NCBI GenBank assembly: GCA_963575745.1 | Contig: CAUYUJ010018871.1 | Location: 1-64,000 of the forward strand | Reading direction: 5' to 3' | Length of the DNA stretch: 64,000 nucleotides | DNA from: Prorocentrum cordatum | Taxonomy: Eukaryota > Sar > Dinophyceae > Prorocentrales > Prorocentraceae | Shown here: in pieces, positions 1 through 9,695 of the stretch | Position numbering within the stretch: position 1 is the first letter of the stretch | How the letters are laid out: every line of letters begins with the position of its first letter | Translations under genes and position numbers: made by a program | The notes under the pieces: generated by a model | The model's input: only the letters and a program-made list of their open reading frames with translations | What the model was told of the DNA's origin: nothing | Databases searched by the model: none

Positions 1-2
1 TC

Positions 3-502
3 GACGACGTTGACATGCCGCCGTTGGTCGACGACTTGCTACCAGCTGGCGCGGCGATTGGCGAGGAGATGGACATGCTGGAACACGAGGCCGAGGATGC
101 CGACCTCGACGGCATGGAGGAGCTGGGCGACACGTTCGGCTTGGAGGACGGCGTCATCGAGAGGCACCCTCCAGGACTGGTCGGCGAGGGCGGCGGGGAC
201 TTGGACGAGCATGACGATGCTCGCGGTGCTGAGCTTCTTGGGGTACCAGCTGAAGTACCCGATGAGATCGCAGCTGGAGCGGCAGACGGCGCTGCTGACG
301 TCGGCCTGGAGCCTGAGCCTGGCGAGGCCGAGGAGCCGCCCGCGCCTGCGGCACCGCTCCCGCCGCCGCCGCCAGGGCCGCATGATCTCGTTGGCCCGAC
401 GCCGAGTGGATACTTCCACATGGATGGTCGCCAGGTGTTGCGCATTTTGCGCGGTCATCCTGCCAACAGCGTGACAGTGAATTGCTATCATACTGGCCTT
501 CG
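3..502 (+). CDS. Exon of unknown acidic, proline-rich protein (5' partial)
   Basis: The frame is open from the window edge, so the true start lies upstream. The first half is very acidic (many Asp, Glu and Gly) and is followed by an Ala/Pro stretch of about 25 residues, then a folded-looking segment with GYFHMDGRQVLRILRGHP and NSVTVNCYH. I do not assign a function. The segment resembles proteins I associate with dinoflagellates, but that is memory and not a search. Coding sense fades where a repeat element begins near 494. A GC donor after 502 (CG|GC) joined to an AG|G acceptor at 1067/1068 gives an in-frame continuation into a Cys-containing segment (LCIGESRCPSDEVLK), so I treat 3-502 and 1068-1258 as two exons of one gene. 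The exon is probably real; its exact 3' end is inferred. Confidence 0.55.
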
Positions 503-1067
503 GCGCATCCCGCCACCGCGCCTGAGTTGTCGGTCGGGGGCATATGTCGGCAGTATGCCCCGCCCCCCGCTGCGCCTCGCCAGCGGAACAAGTACCACTT
601 GAAGCATCTCTGCAATATGCCTCAAGTGGTACCGAATACGTGTCACTCGGGACATGGCCGTTGCATGCCTCAAGTTGTACCGACCAAGTACCACTCGGAG
701 CATGTCGCCAATATGCCTCAAGTGGTACCGAGCAACATACCACTTGAAGCATGTTGGCAATATGCCTCAAGTGGTACCGAGTAGGTAGCACTTGAAGCAT
801 GCCCGTTGTATGCCTCAAGTGGGACCGATGAAGTACCACTTGGGGCATGCCGTCAGTATGCTTCCAGTGGTACCGATCACGTACCACTTGATGCATAGTG
901 ACGCGCCTGCACGCGGGTGGACCAGAGATATTTTACAAGTTGGGCGCTGGTCCCCTGGATGATTCCTCGGGGTTGAAGCCTGAAATTCCAGGGATGCGGC
1001 AGAAAGCCCGACGGCACGCCCACTCCGTGCCTCGAGGCACGGTGGCGGGTATGCATGCTGGCCGCAG
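503..1067 (+). mobile_element. Introner-like element with terminal inverted repeats, copy 1
   Basis: The left end (about 507-523) carries CATCCCGCCACCGCGCC. The right end (about 1034-1051) carries GGCACGGTGGCGGGTATG, whose reverse complement matches the left end with few differences. Between them is a hairpin minisatellite (590-895) and about 130 bp that aligns by eye with the right end of the copy at 15585-16866. The element lies between two coding segments that can be joined in frame using a GC donor and an AG|G acceptor, both known in dinoflagellate introns. A near repeat CATRCTGGCC occurs at 489-498 and 1054-1063 and could be a target duplication. No protein is encoded, so it would be non-autonomous. 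Intron status is inferred. Confidence 0.6.
590..895 (+). repeat. Tandem hairpin minisatellite, array 1
   Basis: About seven units of roughly 45-50 bp. Each unit carries GTACCACTTGAAGCAT, a short spacer and ATGCCTCAAGTGGTAC, which are reverse complements apart from one or two bases. Every unit can therefore fold into a stem of about 16 bp. The spacer varies more than the arms. The same unit recurs at 15655-16025. Confidence 0.9.
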
Positions 1068-1258
1068 GCTGTGCATCGGCGAGAGTCGGTGCCCATCGGA
1101 CGAGGTCTTGAAGACCTGGCTGTTCGAGGTGCCAGCAGCAGCCCCTGGCGCGTCCGCCGCGGAGCGGCGAGAGCTCATGCAGCGGCACGCGCAGCTGGCC
1201 AAGGACAGGTGGTACGTGAACAAGAAGGCCAAAGCCAACGCTGCACCTGCGCCTCCTG
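1068..1258 (+). CDS. Second exon of the unknown protein
   Basis: This frame reads LCIGESRCPSDEVLKTW, then a short Ala/Pro linker, a basic helix-like stretch (RRELMQRHAQLAKDRW) and a KKAKAN tail. It continues the first exon in phase if the element at 503-1067 is removed. The 3' limit is a guess: a GT follows position 1258, and the sequence beyond becomes a minisatellite, although the frame stays open to 1794. No known domain was recognised. Confidence 0.45.
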
Positions 1259-1284
1259 GTGAAAACATCAAAGAACCCCCATCA

Positions 1285-1590
1285 GGTCTTCCAGAAACGA
1301 TGGCCCATCCAGAAACGATTCTCCGATGTCGCCAGCCGTCCAGCCTCGGAACTGCAGATATTGAACTGTCAGCCCAGCCGCTGGGACCCGAAGAACAGCG
1401 GTCGAGCCAGCTCATCCAGAGGCGATGCCAGCCCATCCCATTCAGAGGCAATGCCAGTTGCCAACCGATCCAGAAACGATGCCAGCCAAGCCCATCCAGA
1501 AGCGATGCCAGCCTGCCTTGGCCCACCCCGAAGCGACATCACCAGCCCATCCAGAAACGGCGTTCATCTATCCAGGAACGATGCTCCATG
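1285..1590 (+). repeat. CCATCCAGAAACGATGCCAGC minisatellite
   Basis: Degenerate tandem copies of a unit of about 22-30 bp containing CCATCCAGAARCGATGCCAG. The array stays open in one frame, but the encoded Gln/Lys/Arg/Cys/Pro-rich string looks like translated repeat. It may sit in an intron or a 3' untranslated region of the preceding exons. Confidence 0.8.
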
Positions 1591-1689
1591 GAGGGGTTAG
1601 TTTCCAGAAGCCAAGTGGGCGCACGCAGTGACAATGAGGGATTCGCAGTGCCACTCATGCTTCGGCGTGCGTCTCTGTTCGCACAAATT

Positions 1690-1865
1690 GGGCTTGCATG
1701 TTCTGAATGCGTATGTCAGCATGTATGCATGTTTGTGCATGTAGATACATGTAGCTATATGTATGTATGTGTATGTGTGTATGTCTGTAGGTGATGCTGT
1801 TTGCATGTATGTGTGTGTATATGCATGTGCATGTAGATGTGTATGTGCGTGTAGGTGTGTTCATC
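1690..1865 (+). repeat. TGTATG-type microsatellite
   Basis: An alternating TG/TATG tract with the motifs TGTATGTG and GCATGTAGATG. No coding content. Confidence 0.85.
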
Positions 1866-1954
1866 TACGGCATGTTACGTGTAACGTGTAACATTCGATC
1901 CACATGACTTGCGGCAGCCCCTGTCACTGTGTCTGGGCGATGGGTCAGAGGCGT

Positions 1955-2165
1955 CGTGGGTGTTGGTTGGGAGCTCGTGGTTGGCCTCTGCAGGGCCCCT
2001 GCGAGGCAGACTCGAGGCATCTGGAAGCCTCTTGGAAGCAGGTGCGGTGCCTCACGGGGCCTCTTTGGCGTCTCGCGGGCGCCTCTTTGGGGCATCCTGG
2101 GGCTCCTTGGCGGTCCTCGGGGCCTCTTGGAGGGCATTTGGCGGTATCTTGGGGCGGGAGAGGGG
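1955..2165 (+). repeat. GGCCTCTTGGGG-type degenerate minisatellite, locus 1
   Basis: A G-rich repeat of CCTCTTGGGG and CTCGGGG words. Its first part (GGGAGCTCGTGGTTGGCCTCT) aligns with the stretch after the hairpin array of the element copy at 15585-16866, so this may be a truncated relative. Similar DNA recurs at 35830-36420. Confidence 0.7.
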
Positions 2166-3049
2166 GGTGGGCGATTGCGGCTCCCAACTCGGAGGCTAAG
2201 ATCTTCGCGAGGTGCGTCGAACCATAGATCTCCCCAAACTCATGGGGGAAATGGCTCAGCACGGCTGAGGCCACGATCCTCGCGAGGGGTGTAGACAATG
2301 ATAATCCCCTGGGTCCCCCCCCCCTCAGCCACGGCCCCCGCGGGGGGTGCCAAAAAGAGTGACCTCCGCGGTTCTCGAGGCGCGCGCGTGGGGAGGGAGG
2401 GGAGGGGGAAGTGGGTTCTGCCGCATGCCCTAAAACAAAATCCAATAACCTCACACAAGGAACTACAAGCCTCGTCAAAAATAAACAGAAACGCAGTTGG
2501 AAATCACGACGATCGACCTTCTCGGGCACTTGTTAAAAATTGCGTTCTTCAGTGCTGCGGAGGGTGCGTCGGATTTTTGAAGCCCTTGCGTCCACGTCAG
2601 ATATCTAGCGTCAGCATTGGAGTAGCGCTGACCATGCAATCACCGAAAACAGAATCCCTCAGTTTATTTTTGACGAGGGTTGTATGTAATGTTTAGAGGG
2701 TTGTGTGTCTATGTGTGTACGTGTCATGTGTAACAATGTTATGTGTCAGTGGTGGTGTCTCTATATGATCGTATGCGTCCACTCGTAACTGTCATGTTAT
2801 GTTTCGGTTTGCACCGTTGTACCCAATTATGTGTAGCAAACAGATGGTTGTTGTATTTAGCACCTGTATGTATATCATCATCCGTAGGTGTCGGTATGTA
2901 TCTATAGTGTAGCCTGTGGTAACAAGTTTCATGTATCTGTTTAGATCCGACCGTCGTGTTACCTTAGTACCCCCAATGCGCCCACTCTAAACACATCAAT
3001 TTCGTTACCCACCTGCCCCTGCCCACCCGCCCATCCGCTCCCGCAACCT
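2166..3049. other. Non-coding spacer without recognised features
   Basis: Two short related segments (CTTCGCGAGGTGCGTCGAAC near 2202 and CCTCGCGAGGGGTGTAGAC near 2277) lie about 75 bp apart. The rest becomes AT-richer from about 2640 and contains TGTGT-rich words. I see no convincing coding. Confidence 0.6.
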
Positions 3050-3270
3050 TTTGTCGCCACTCGTCCGTCGTCCCGCGTGCTCGTTCGTTCGCCGTTCGTT
3101 CGTCGGTCATGCGTCGTTCAGCGTCGTCCGTCGGTCATTCGTCGCCCGTCGGTCGTCGCATGTCGTCGTCGATCGTCTTCGTCAATCGTCGTCGTCCGTC
3201 GTCGTTGTCGCCCGTGGTCGTCCGATCGCGCGCCCCGCGTTGGCGCCGACGCGCCGTCGGCACAACGACC
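3050..3270 (+). repeat. CGTCGT/CGTTCG simple repeat
   Basis: Degenerate tandem CGTC and CGTTCGTCGGTC words lead into the long pyrimidine tract. All frames are open across it only because the repeat lacks stop codons. Confidence 0.8.
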
Positions 3271-3287
3271 GCGCACAGCAGGGTAAA

Positions 3288-4162
3288 GCCTTCTGGATGC
3301 AATCCTCCTTTTCCTCCTGCTCCTCCACCCCCCCTCCTTCTCCAGTTCCTCCTCCTCCTCCTCCTCCTCCTCCTCCCCATCATCCCCCCTCCTCTCCCTC
3401 TTCCTCCTCATCCTCATCCTCCTCCTCCCTCACCCCCCCCTGCCTTTTCCGTCCTCGCCTCTCCTCCCTCCATCATCCTTCCTCCCTCACCCCTCCTCCC
3501 TCCTCAATTCTCCCTGATCGTTCCTCCAACCTTCCTCCTTTCTCCTCCTGTTCCTCCTCCTCCATCCTTCCTCCTTGTTGTTCCCCGTGTCCCTGATGAC
3601 CGTGTCGTGCCTGTTCCTCCTCACTGTTCCTCTGTGTCTTCCTCCTCCTCCTCCTGCTCCTCCCCCTCTTTTTTTTTCCCCTCGTTCTCCCTATCCTCCC
3701 CCTCCCCCTTCGTCTTTCTCCACTTCTTCCCCCCTCCCTCAGCCTACATCCACCATCCTTCCCCCTTCGCCCCCCCTCCTCCCTCCTCCCTCCGCCCTTT
3801 TTTCTCTATTGTCATCCCTGGGCTTTCCCCCCTCATCCCATTCCTTCATCTTCCTTCCGCCTTCCTTCTTTCTCCTCGCTGTTCCCTCCCCCCGCTTCCT
3901 TCCTTCGTCCTTTCTGTTCCTGTCCCTCCTTGTCCCCCGTTTCTTCTTCTTCTTCTTGTTCGTCTTCCTTATCCTGCTCCTGTGTTGTGCCCCCCTCGTA
4001 TTCCGCATTCCTCGTTCTCCTCCTCCTCCTCCTCCACCATTTCCGCCGCTCTCCCATGCTCCCTCGTTTTCCATCCTTCTCACTCATTACTCCTCCCTCC
4101 TCATTCCCCCCTCCTCCCCTCGCTTCCCCCCTCCTCATTCCTCCATCACCGTTCGCCCCCCC

Positions 4163-4196
<34 letters not shown>

Positions 4197-4375
4197 ACAC
4201 CACCCCGCCACCCACCCACACCCCCACCCGCCACCCACACCCAACCCCCACCCACCACCACCACACCCCCCCCCCCCCCCCCCCCACCCACCCCACCCCA
4301 CCCCCCACCACCCCCCCCCCACCCCACACACCCCCACCCCACACCCCCACCCCCACCCCCTGCCAAAAGCCCCCC
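3288..4375 (+). repeat. 1.1 kb polypyrimidine (TCC)n tract ending in poly-C/CCACC
   Basis: The + strand is almost only C and T for over a kilobase, mostly TCC and TTCC words. From about 4150 it becomes C runs and CCACC/CACACC. The long open frames here encode only Pro/Ser/Leu/His and are artefacts. Such tracts can form triplex DNA and are prone to assembly error. Confidence 0.9.
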
Positions 4376-4927
4376 CCCCTCGTTTCACCTGTCGACGTTC
4401 TCTGGCGCGCGCGCGCCACGAGGGCGCGCGCGCGCGCCTCATGTGGCCTCGCGAGAAAGGTGCCGAGGCAATAGCAGAGGCCCCACGAGATGGGCCGAGG
4501 TTCGGCGTCGCGATTTTGGGCCGAGGCTCGACGCCCCACGGCCTTGTCACCTGCAGTTTCGCGCTGCGAGATGGGATGGAGGCTCGGCGCCGTTGCCTCT
4601 GCGCAGCGCTTGCGCAGCGACGTTTTTTATGGCCAACGTGCGCTGCCGACGTCTTCCCCGCACATTGCTTGCAACCCATTCCGACGATGGTCCCTCGATG
4701 TCATCAGGGCGTTCTATGTTGGGCGGGCGCGTTGGAGCAAACGACCAGCAACCCAACGCCACCGCCGCCGACGCCACAGCCGCAACGCGCACCACCACCA
4801 TCGCCACCATCATGACCGTCGCCACCACCGAAACCAGAACAACAACACACGCCACCACCAATTCGCGCACTGACACGCACCAATTCGTTTGACCAGTGCG
4901 GCCAGCCCTGCCATCAGAGGTGGCACT

Positions 4928-4999
4928 CTGCGGGCAGGGTCCATGGACCTCCTGCTGGACCCCCGCGGCGGCCAGGTGACCCTCATCGACTTCGGTTGA
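4928..4999 (+). pseudogene. Possible kinase-like DFG fragment
   Basis: One frame reads MDLLLDPRGGQVTLIDFG and then a stop (TGA at 4997). The arrangement of a short Leu/Asp strand, a Gly-rich turn, a hydrophobic strand and an IDFG motif is typical of the metal-binding loop of kinases, including ABC1/UbiB-type atypical kinases. No other kinase motif is visible nearby. It is either one exon with an unseen donor before the stop, or a relic. Chance is possible for so short a segment. Confidence 0.25.
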
Positions 5000-5440
5000 G
5001 GTTTCGGCCTGGCTGCACTTCTGCGGGCCAGCTGCCACGTCGGAGCTCGGGGCGCATTGCCGCGGTGCGGCGGCCCCAATTGAGGCGTTGTCGAGTTTCT
5101 TTCCGCGGTGCGACGCGCGCGTTCGGCTGGCGCAGCGCCGCGGCGACGAGTTCGAGCACGCGGCCCCACGAACGCTGCCCAATTGGCCCGAGTGGCTCCG
5201 CCCCAGAAGTGCGTTGGGCGAACGGGGCGCCCCCGGGGCGAGCGCGCCCGTCGTCGCGGCGGCAAGCTGCGCCGCGCAGCCAGCGCGCGCGGATTCGCGC
5301 AGGGCGGCGCCCGCGAGGGCCCCAAGTCCTTCTGCGCCGCCGTCGACGCAGCAACGCGCGCTCGCTGCCCCATCGACGAGGGGGTCCCATTCGGCGCCGC
5401 GAAGAGCGAGTTGGCGTGGCCCGAGGGCGACGCCCAGAGA

Positions 5441-5596
5441 TTCGCAATCCTGGAAGCAGGACTCGCTGGCAGCAAGAACGCGCACCAAGCGGCGGACGCA
5501 TCCGCGCAGGCGGCCCTTTTCGCAATCCTGGAAGCAGGACTCGCTGGCAGCAAGAACGCGCACCAAGCGGCGGACGCATCCGCGCAGGCGGCCCTT
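5441..5596 (+). repeat. Exact 78-bp tandem duplication
   Basis: Two head-to-tail copies (5441-5518 and 5519-5596) look identical. 78 is a multiple of three, so an open + frame gains one extra 26-residue copy (FAILEAGLAGSKNAHQ and onward) before the stop at 5597-5599. The surrounding frame (5108-5599) is Ala/Arg-rich and not recognised. Confidence 0.9.
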
Positions 5597-5929
5597 TGAG
5601 GCTGCCGCAGGCGCGGCAACCGCAGCGGCGGCGCTGGGCCCGCCGTGGCCGCGGCAGACGCGGCAGCGTCCGTGGGAACCGCGTTCGCGGCCGCGGCGGC
5701 AGCAGAAACCGCGGCCGCGGCCGCGGCGGCCGCACCCGCAACGGCGGCAGTTGTGGCAACGGCGGCAGCAACGCTGCAGAGGCGGCCATCGACGGCGCGC
5801 GGCCGATTGGTCGGCGGTCAGGGGGGTAGGGGCAGGTCGGTGATGGGGGAGGGCGCATTGTCTGGTTCTCTGTGTGTACGTTCGCGTTTCGTGCGTTCTC
5901 GGGATTCGCTGCCAGCGCGAGCCAGCGCT

Positions 5930-6205
5930 GCGGGAGGGGGGGGGGGACGAAGAGGACAGAGAGAAGGAGGAGGAGGAGGAGGAGGAGGAGGAGGAGGAGG
6001 AGGAGGAGGGGAGGAGGAGGAGGAGGAGGAGGAGGATGGAGCGGAGGGGAGAGGAGGAGGAGAGGGAGGAGGAGGGGGAGGAGGAGGAGGAGGAGGACGG
6101 AGAAGGAGAAGAACAGGAGGAGGAGGAGAAGGAGAAGCAGGAGGACGAGGAGGAGGAGGAGGAGGAGGAGGAGGAGGAGGAGAAGGAGGGGGAGGAGGAG
6201 CGCTA
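5930..6205 (+). repeat. (GGA)n polypurine tract
   Basis: Almost pure G and A with GGA/GAG words for about 270 bp. It is opposite in strand composition to the pyrimidine tract at 3288-4375. Open frames encode Glu, Gly or Arg runs and are artefacts. Just upstream, 5640-5780 is GCN-rich (Ala-like). Confidence 0.9.
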
Positions 6206-6589
6206 AAGTTTCATGAATCACGAGCCGCGCCCCCTTCAAGCACCTTCATCCCCAGAGGTTGCCACAACTTGATGTTTTCCGGAGACCGCAAGCACGCGCC
6301 GCCGAGCGACGCGGCCTCTCTCGCCGCCCAGCTTGGCGCTGCCCGAGGCGCAACGGGCTTGCAGATGCGCTCGTAGTCCGTGGCACACTTGCTCGCTGAG
6401 TTTGGGACTCTGTAGCGGTGGCGCGACGCGAAGCCCCTGTTGGCGATCGCGTTCGGCCTGGAGAATCAGAACCACTTGGCGCCGAGACGAAACGTTGGTA
6501 GACGGTTTACGTTGCATGCAGACTGACTGTTCGTGTCGATTTGGCAGGGTAATTCGTCGCGCGGTCATCTGGGACATACGCGAGGGCGG

Positions 6590-6850
6590 GATGGAGCGGG
6601 TGGCGGTGGTGGAGGGGTGAAGAGTGGGTGGGTGGGTGGGTGGGTGAGTGGAGAGGGGGGTAGGGTGAGGGGGCGGCGCGCCGTGGGGTTGGGCTGTGGT
6701 GGGGTGATGTGCGGGTGGGAGGGAGGGGGGAAAGGGGTGGCTGGGTGGGCGGGGTGGGGGTGGGGCGAGGCGGGAAGGGGCGGGGGGTGGTGAAGGGGGG
6801 GGCGTAGGGGTGCGGGGAAGGTGGAGGGGGGGGAGGGGGGCGGAGGGGTG
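6590..6850 (+). repeat. G-run tract (GGGTGGGT type)
   Basis: Dense runs of three or more G separated by T or A, for example GGGTGGGTGGGTGGGTG near 6625. This could form G-quadruplexes. No supported coding. Confidence 0.75.
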
Positions 6851-7084
6851 GCGCGAGGTGAGAGGGGCCTGGCTGCGGAGCGAAGGTGGGCACGCGCGTC
6901 GGCGGGGGCGAAGTCGGTTCGCCGCTCGCCTGGGCGCCCGGCAGTTTGGATGGGGGAGCGAAGTTGCGAGTAGAAAGTGGAGGAGGGAGCGAAGTTGGCG
7001 GGGGCGAGCGAAACGGCGGAGCGAAGTCTGAAGCCCGAAGTTGGATGGTGGAGCGAAGCGGCAGCGCCAACGCAACTTCGCGCG

Positions 7085-7590
7085 AACGCAACTCGCCAAC
7101 TCAACTCGTCAACGCAACTCACCAACTCAACTCATCAACGCAACTCACCAACTCAACTCACCAACGCAACTCACCAACTCAACTCGCCAACTCAACTCGC
7201 CAACGCAACTCGCCAACTCAACTCGCCAACGCAACTCACCAACTCAACTCGCCAACGCAACTCGCCAACGCAACTCGCGCGGGTGCACTAAAGGATTTCT
7301 ATTGGGAAGGCCATCCAGGCCACCGCGAACTCAACTCGCCAACTCAACTCGCCAACTCAACTCGCCAACGCAACTCACCAACTCAACTCGCCAACGCAAC
7401 TCGCCAACTCAACTCGCCAACGCAACTCGCCAACTCAACTCGCCAACTCAACTCTCCAACGCAACTCGCCAACTCAACTCGCCAACGCAACTCACCAACG
7501 CAACTCCCCAACGCAACTCGCCAACGCAACTCGCCAACGCAACTCGCCAACGCAACTCGCCAACGCAACTCGCCAACGCAACTCGCAACT
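7085..7590 (+). repeat. 13-bp minisatellite (CAACTCAACTCGC / CAACGCAACTCGC)
   Basis: About 36 units of two alternating 13-mers, interrupted once at about 7284-7327 by unique sequence. A small cluster of the reverse-complement motif (GGGGAGTTGCGTT) lies at 22175-22215, so the family is dispersed. Open frames read Asn-Ser-Pro-Thr-Gln-Leu repeats and are not taken as genes. Confidence 0.9.
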
Positions 7591-8058
7591 TTGCGGACCA
7601 ACTCGCGAACGCAACTTCGGTCTGGCGCTGCCGAGCGAAATGGCTCCTTCACTTCGCCCCCTCTGAGGTGGCCCCCGCCCTCGCTCCGCGGCCGCGCCCC
7701 CCCCCTCTCCCCCCTCCATCCACCTCCCCCAATTCCTGAGGCGCCCTTGAGCACCCCCTCTCACCGCCCTCCTCCCCTCCGCAACCCTCTGAGGTACCCA
7801 TGAGGCAGCTTGTCGTCGCGGTGCGCATCCGATTTTCCGCTTCCCCACACTTAACCCCTCCCCCTCCCCTCCCCTCCCCTCCCCCACTCCTGCAAGGCAG
7901 CGTTGCCGCCTGCGTGCCGTGCCATCCGAATTTTTGCAAATTGCACAGGGCCGATTCCGCCATCGTAAACATTGCAAAGTACCCACGCCCTCCCCCGCGC
8001 GCGCACGCGCTGCCTCCCCCTCTTCCGCAAACGGCCGTTGAATCGCAAATATTGCAAA

Positions 8059-8087
8059 CCGTTTCGCGCGCTTCGCGCGCGAAACGG
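8059..8087. repeat. Perfect 12-bp palindrome in unit 1
   Basis: CCGTTTCGCGCG (8059-8070), a five-base loop, then CGCGCGAAACGG (8076-8087). The position within the unit is conserved in unit 2. Confidence 0.9.
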
Positions 8088-8480
8088 TCGTGAACCGTAC
8101 GTATTGCGCGAAGCACCTCAGGGCCCACGCAATTGCTATGTTTTAATTGTAAGCTCCCCTGCCGCTCCCTCCTCCCCTCTCCACCACCCTCTGGGGCGCT
8201 CGAGGCAGCTTGCCGTCTCGGTGCGTATCCAACCCTTGCCCCCCCCCTCCGCCGTAACCCCACCCTTGTTTTCCCTCTCTCTCCGCCCCTGCCAGGCAGC
8301 TTTACCGCCTGCGCGCGCCGTGCCATCCTAAACTTTGCAAAGTAACTCAAGGTTTTTTTCTGCCATCAAAAATATTGCAAAGTACCCCCCACCCACCCAC
8401 CACCACCACCACCACCACCACAAACGCACGCGCGCCCTCCCCCTCTGTCTTAAACGACCGTGAATAGTAAATATTGCAAA

Positions 8481-8509
8481 CCGTTTCGCGCGCTGCGCGC
8501 GCGAAACGA
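8481..8509. repeat. Matching palindrome in unit 2
   Basis: Same stem as at 8059-8087 with one terminal mismatch (CCGTTTCGCGCG, a five-base loop, CGCGCGAAACGA). Both copies follow AATATTGCAAA and precede AAGCACCTCAGGGCCCA. Confidence 0.9.
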
Positions 8510-9263
8510 TCATATGTCGTAAGTATTATGCGAAGCACCTCAGGGCCCAGGCATTTTTTTTTCATATGCGCAAGCTCCCCCGCCGCTCCCTCCCCCGCCT
8601 CCCTCGCCATTGTTTGGAAACGAGAGTTCGCCTGTGCGGGCGGCCCAAAACTACGCGATCGGCCTTCGTTGGTAACGTCGCACGCGTAGCAATTTACCGT
8701 CGTCCCCCGCCGCCGTTGTCCCCGCCGTCTGCCATTTCGCACGGGGTCCGTAACGTTCCACCGCATCGAGCGAGTTGTTTTTCAAAACTGTGTTCCGTTC
8801 TCCCCAGCAATATAGCCACGTACCGAAGCATCGTCAATCATCATCATCATCCACCGTCCCGGAGCGTTGGTCGGCGCGTCGGCACCATCATCTTTACCAG
8901 GGCAGTGGTGTGCGTTTACTGTATGTCGATATCGCATTGGTGTCTTAGTGTCCCAGACTAATCGAGTCGTCCCTTCTTGCGCGGGGTCGGGCCTCTTACC
9001 ATATCGTCTCAGAGTTTTCTGCGTTTCCGTGACGATTCCTCGTAGCCGCCCGCTGCTCCCCGTGAAGTCCCATTGCCGCCCCCCCCCTGCGGTCTGCTAT
9101 GGTTCCCAAGATACCCTTATTACTCGCATTATGTTTGTTCGTTCCCGCATGCTTCCCCATGGTAGTTGTCCCCATGTTGGCTTCACCGTGCGATTAATTA
9201 GGCTTTACTGTCGTATGTTTGGTTTAGTAGTAACAGTATAGTAGAAATAACAGTAGTAGAAGA

Positions 9264-9269
9264 AACAAC

Positions 9270-9349
<80 letters not shown>

Positions 9350-9370
9350 CGATGGTAGTAGTAGTAGTAA
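9264..9370 (+). repeat. (TAG)n microsatellite
   Basis: An almost pure TAG tract of about 100 bp with few interruptions. Confidence 0.95.
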
Positions 9371-9695
9371 TGTGTTATTGTATTGGTCTGTCTGTGCATG
9401 GCATGTCATGTGCGGTACCCTGTGCATGTCATGGTCGTGTGCATGCCATGTCATGGTCGCATGCGTTTGTCATGTTGTAATGCCGCGTGCAGTGCACAGT
9501 CTTGATGTTGGGCCCGTGAGGGAAAGGGGGAGGGATGGAGGGGTGAAGGAGTGAAAACTCGAAAAGAGGATACTTATGACTTATGACAAGGTGGTCCTGG
9601 CCTGCCAGAGCTCCCAGGCTCGAGCTTTCCTTTCGCAGGTGCTCCAGGGAGCTTCGGTTGACTGCTTCACGCTTCACCACGTTTTACGCTCCACG

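Larger units (their letters stand above)
7756..8585 (+). repeat. Diverged tandem duplication of a ~410-bp unit with palindromes
   Basis: Unit 1 (about 7756-8165) and unit 2 (about 8166-8585) share, in the same order, a GAGGCAGCTTG box, a CCGTGCCATCC box, a TTGCAAAGTACCC box, a palindrome and AAGCACCTCAGGGCCCA. A partial third unit may precede 7756. Polypyrimidine spacers differ in length. Confidence 0.8.

Noticed and set aside
3109-4815. 568-codon open frame on +
   Set aside because: It is translated polypyrimidine and poly-C repeat (Pro, Ser, Leu and His runs). Neighbouring frames are equally open.
4983-6239. 418-codon open frame on the minus strand with a Leu-rich start
   Set aside because: The Leu run is the complement of the (GGA)n tract, and the rest is GC-rich shadow coding.
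7085-7590. Regular short repeats resembling a CRISPR array
   Set aside because: Contiguous 13-bp units with no unique spacers, in a eukaryotic context with no cas genes. The same holds for the other arrays.
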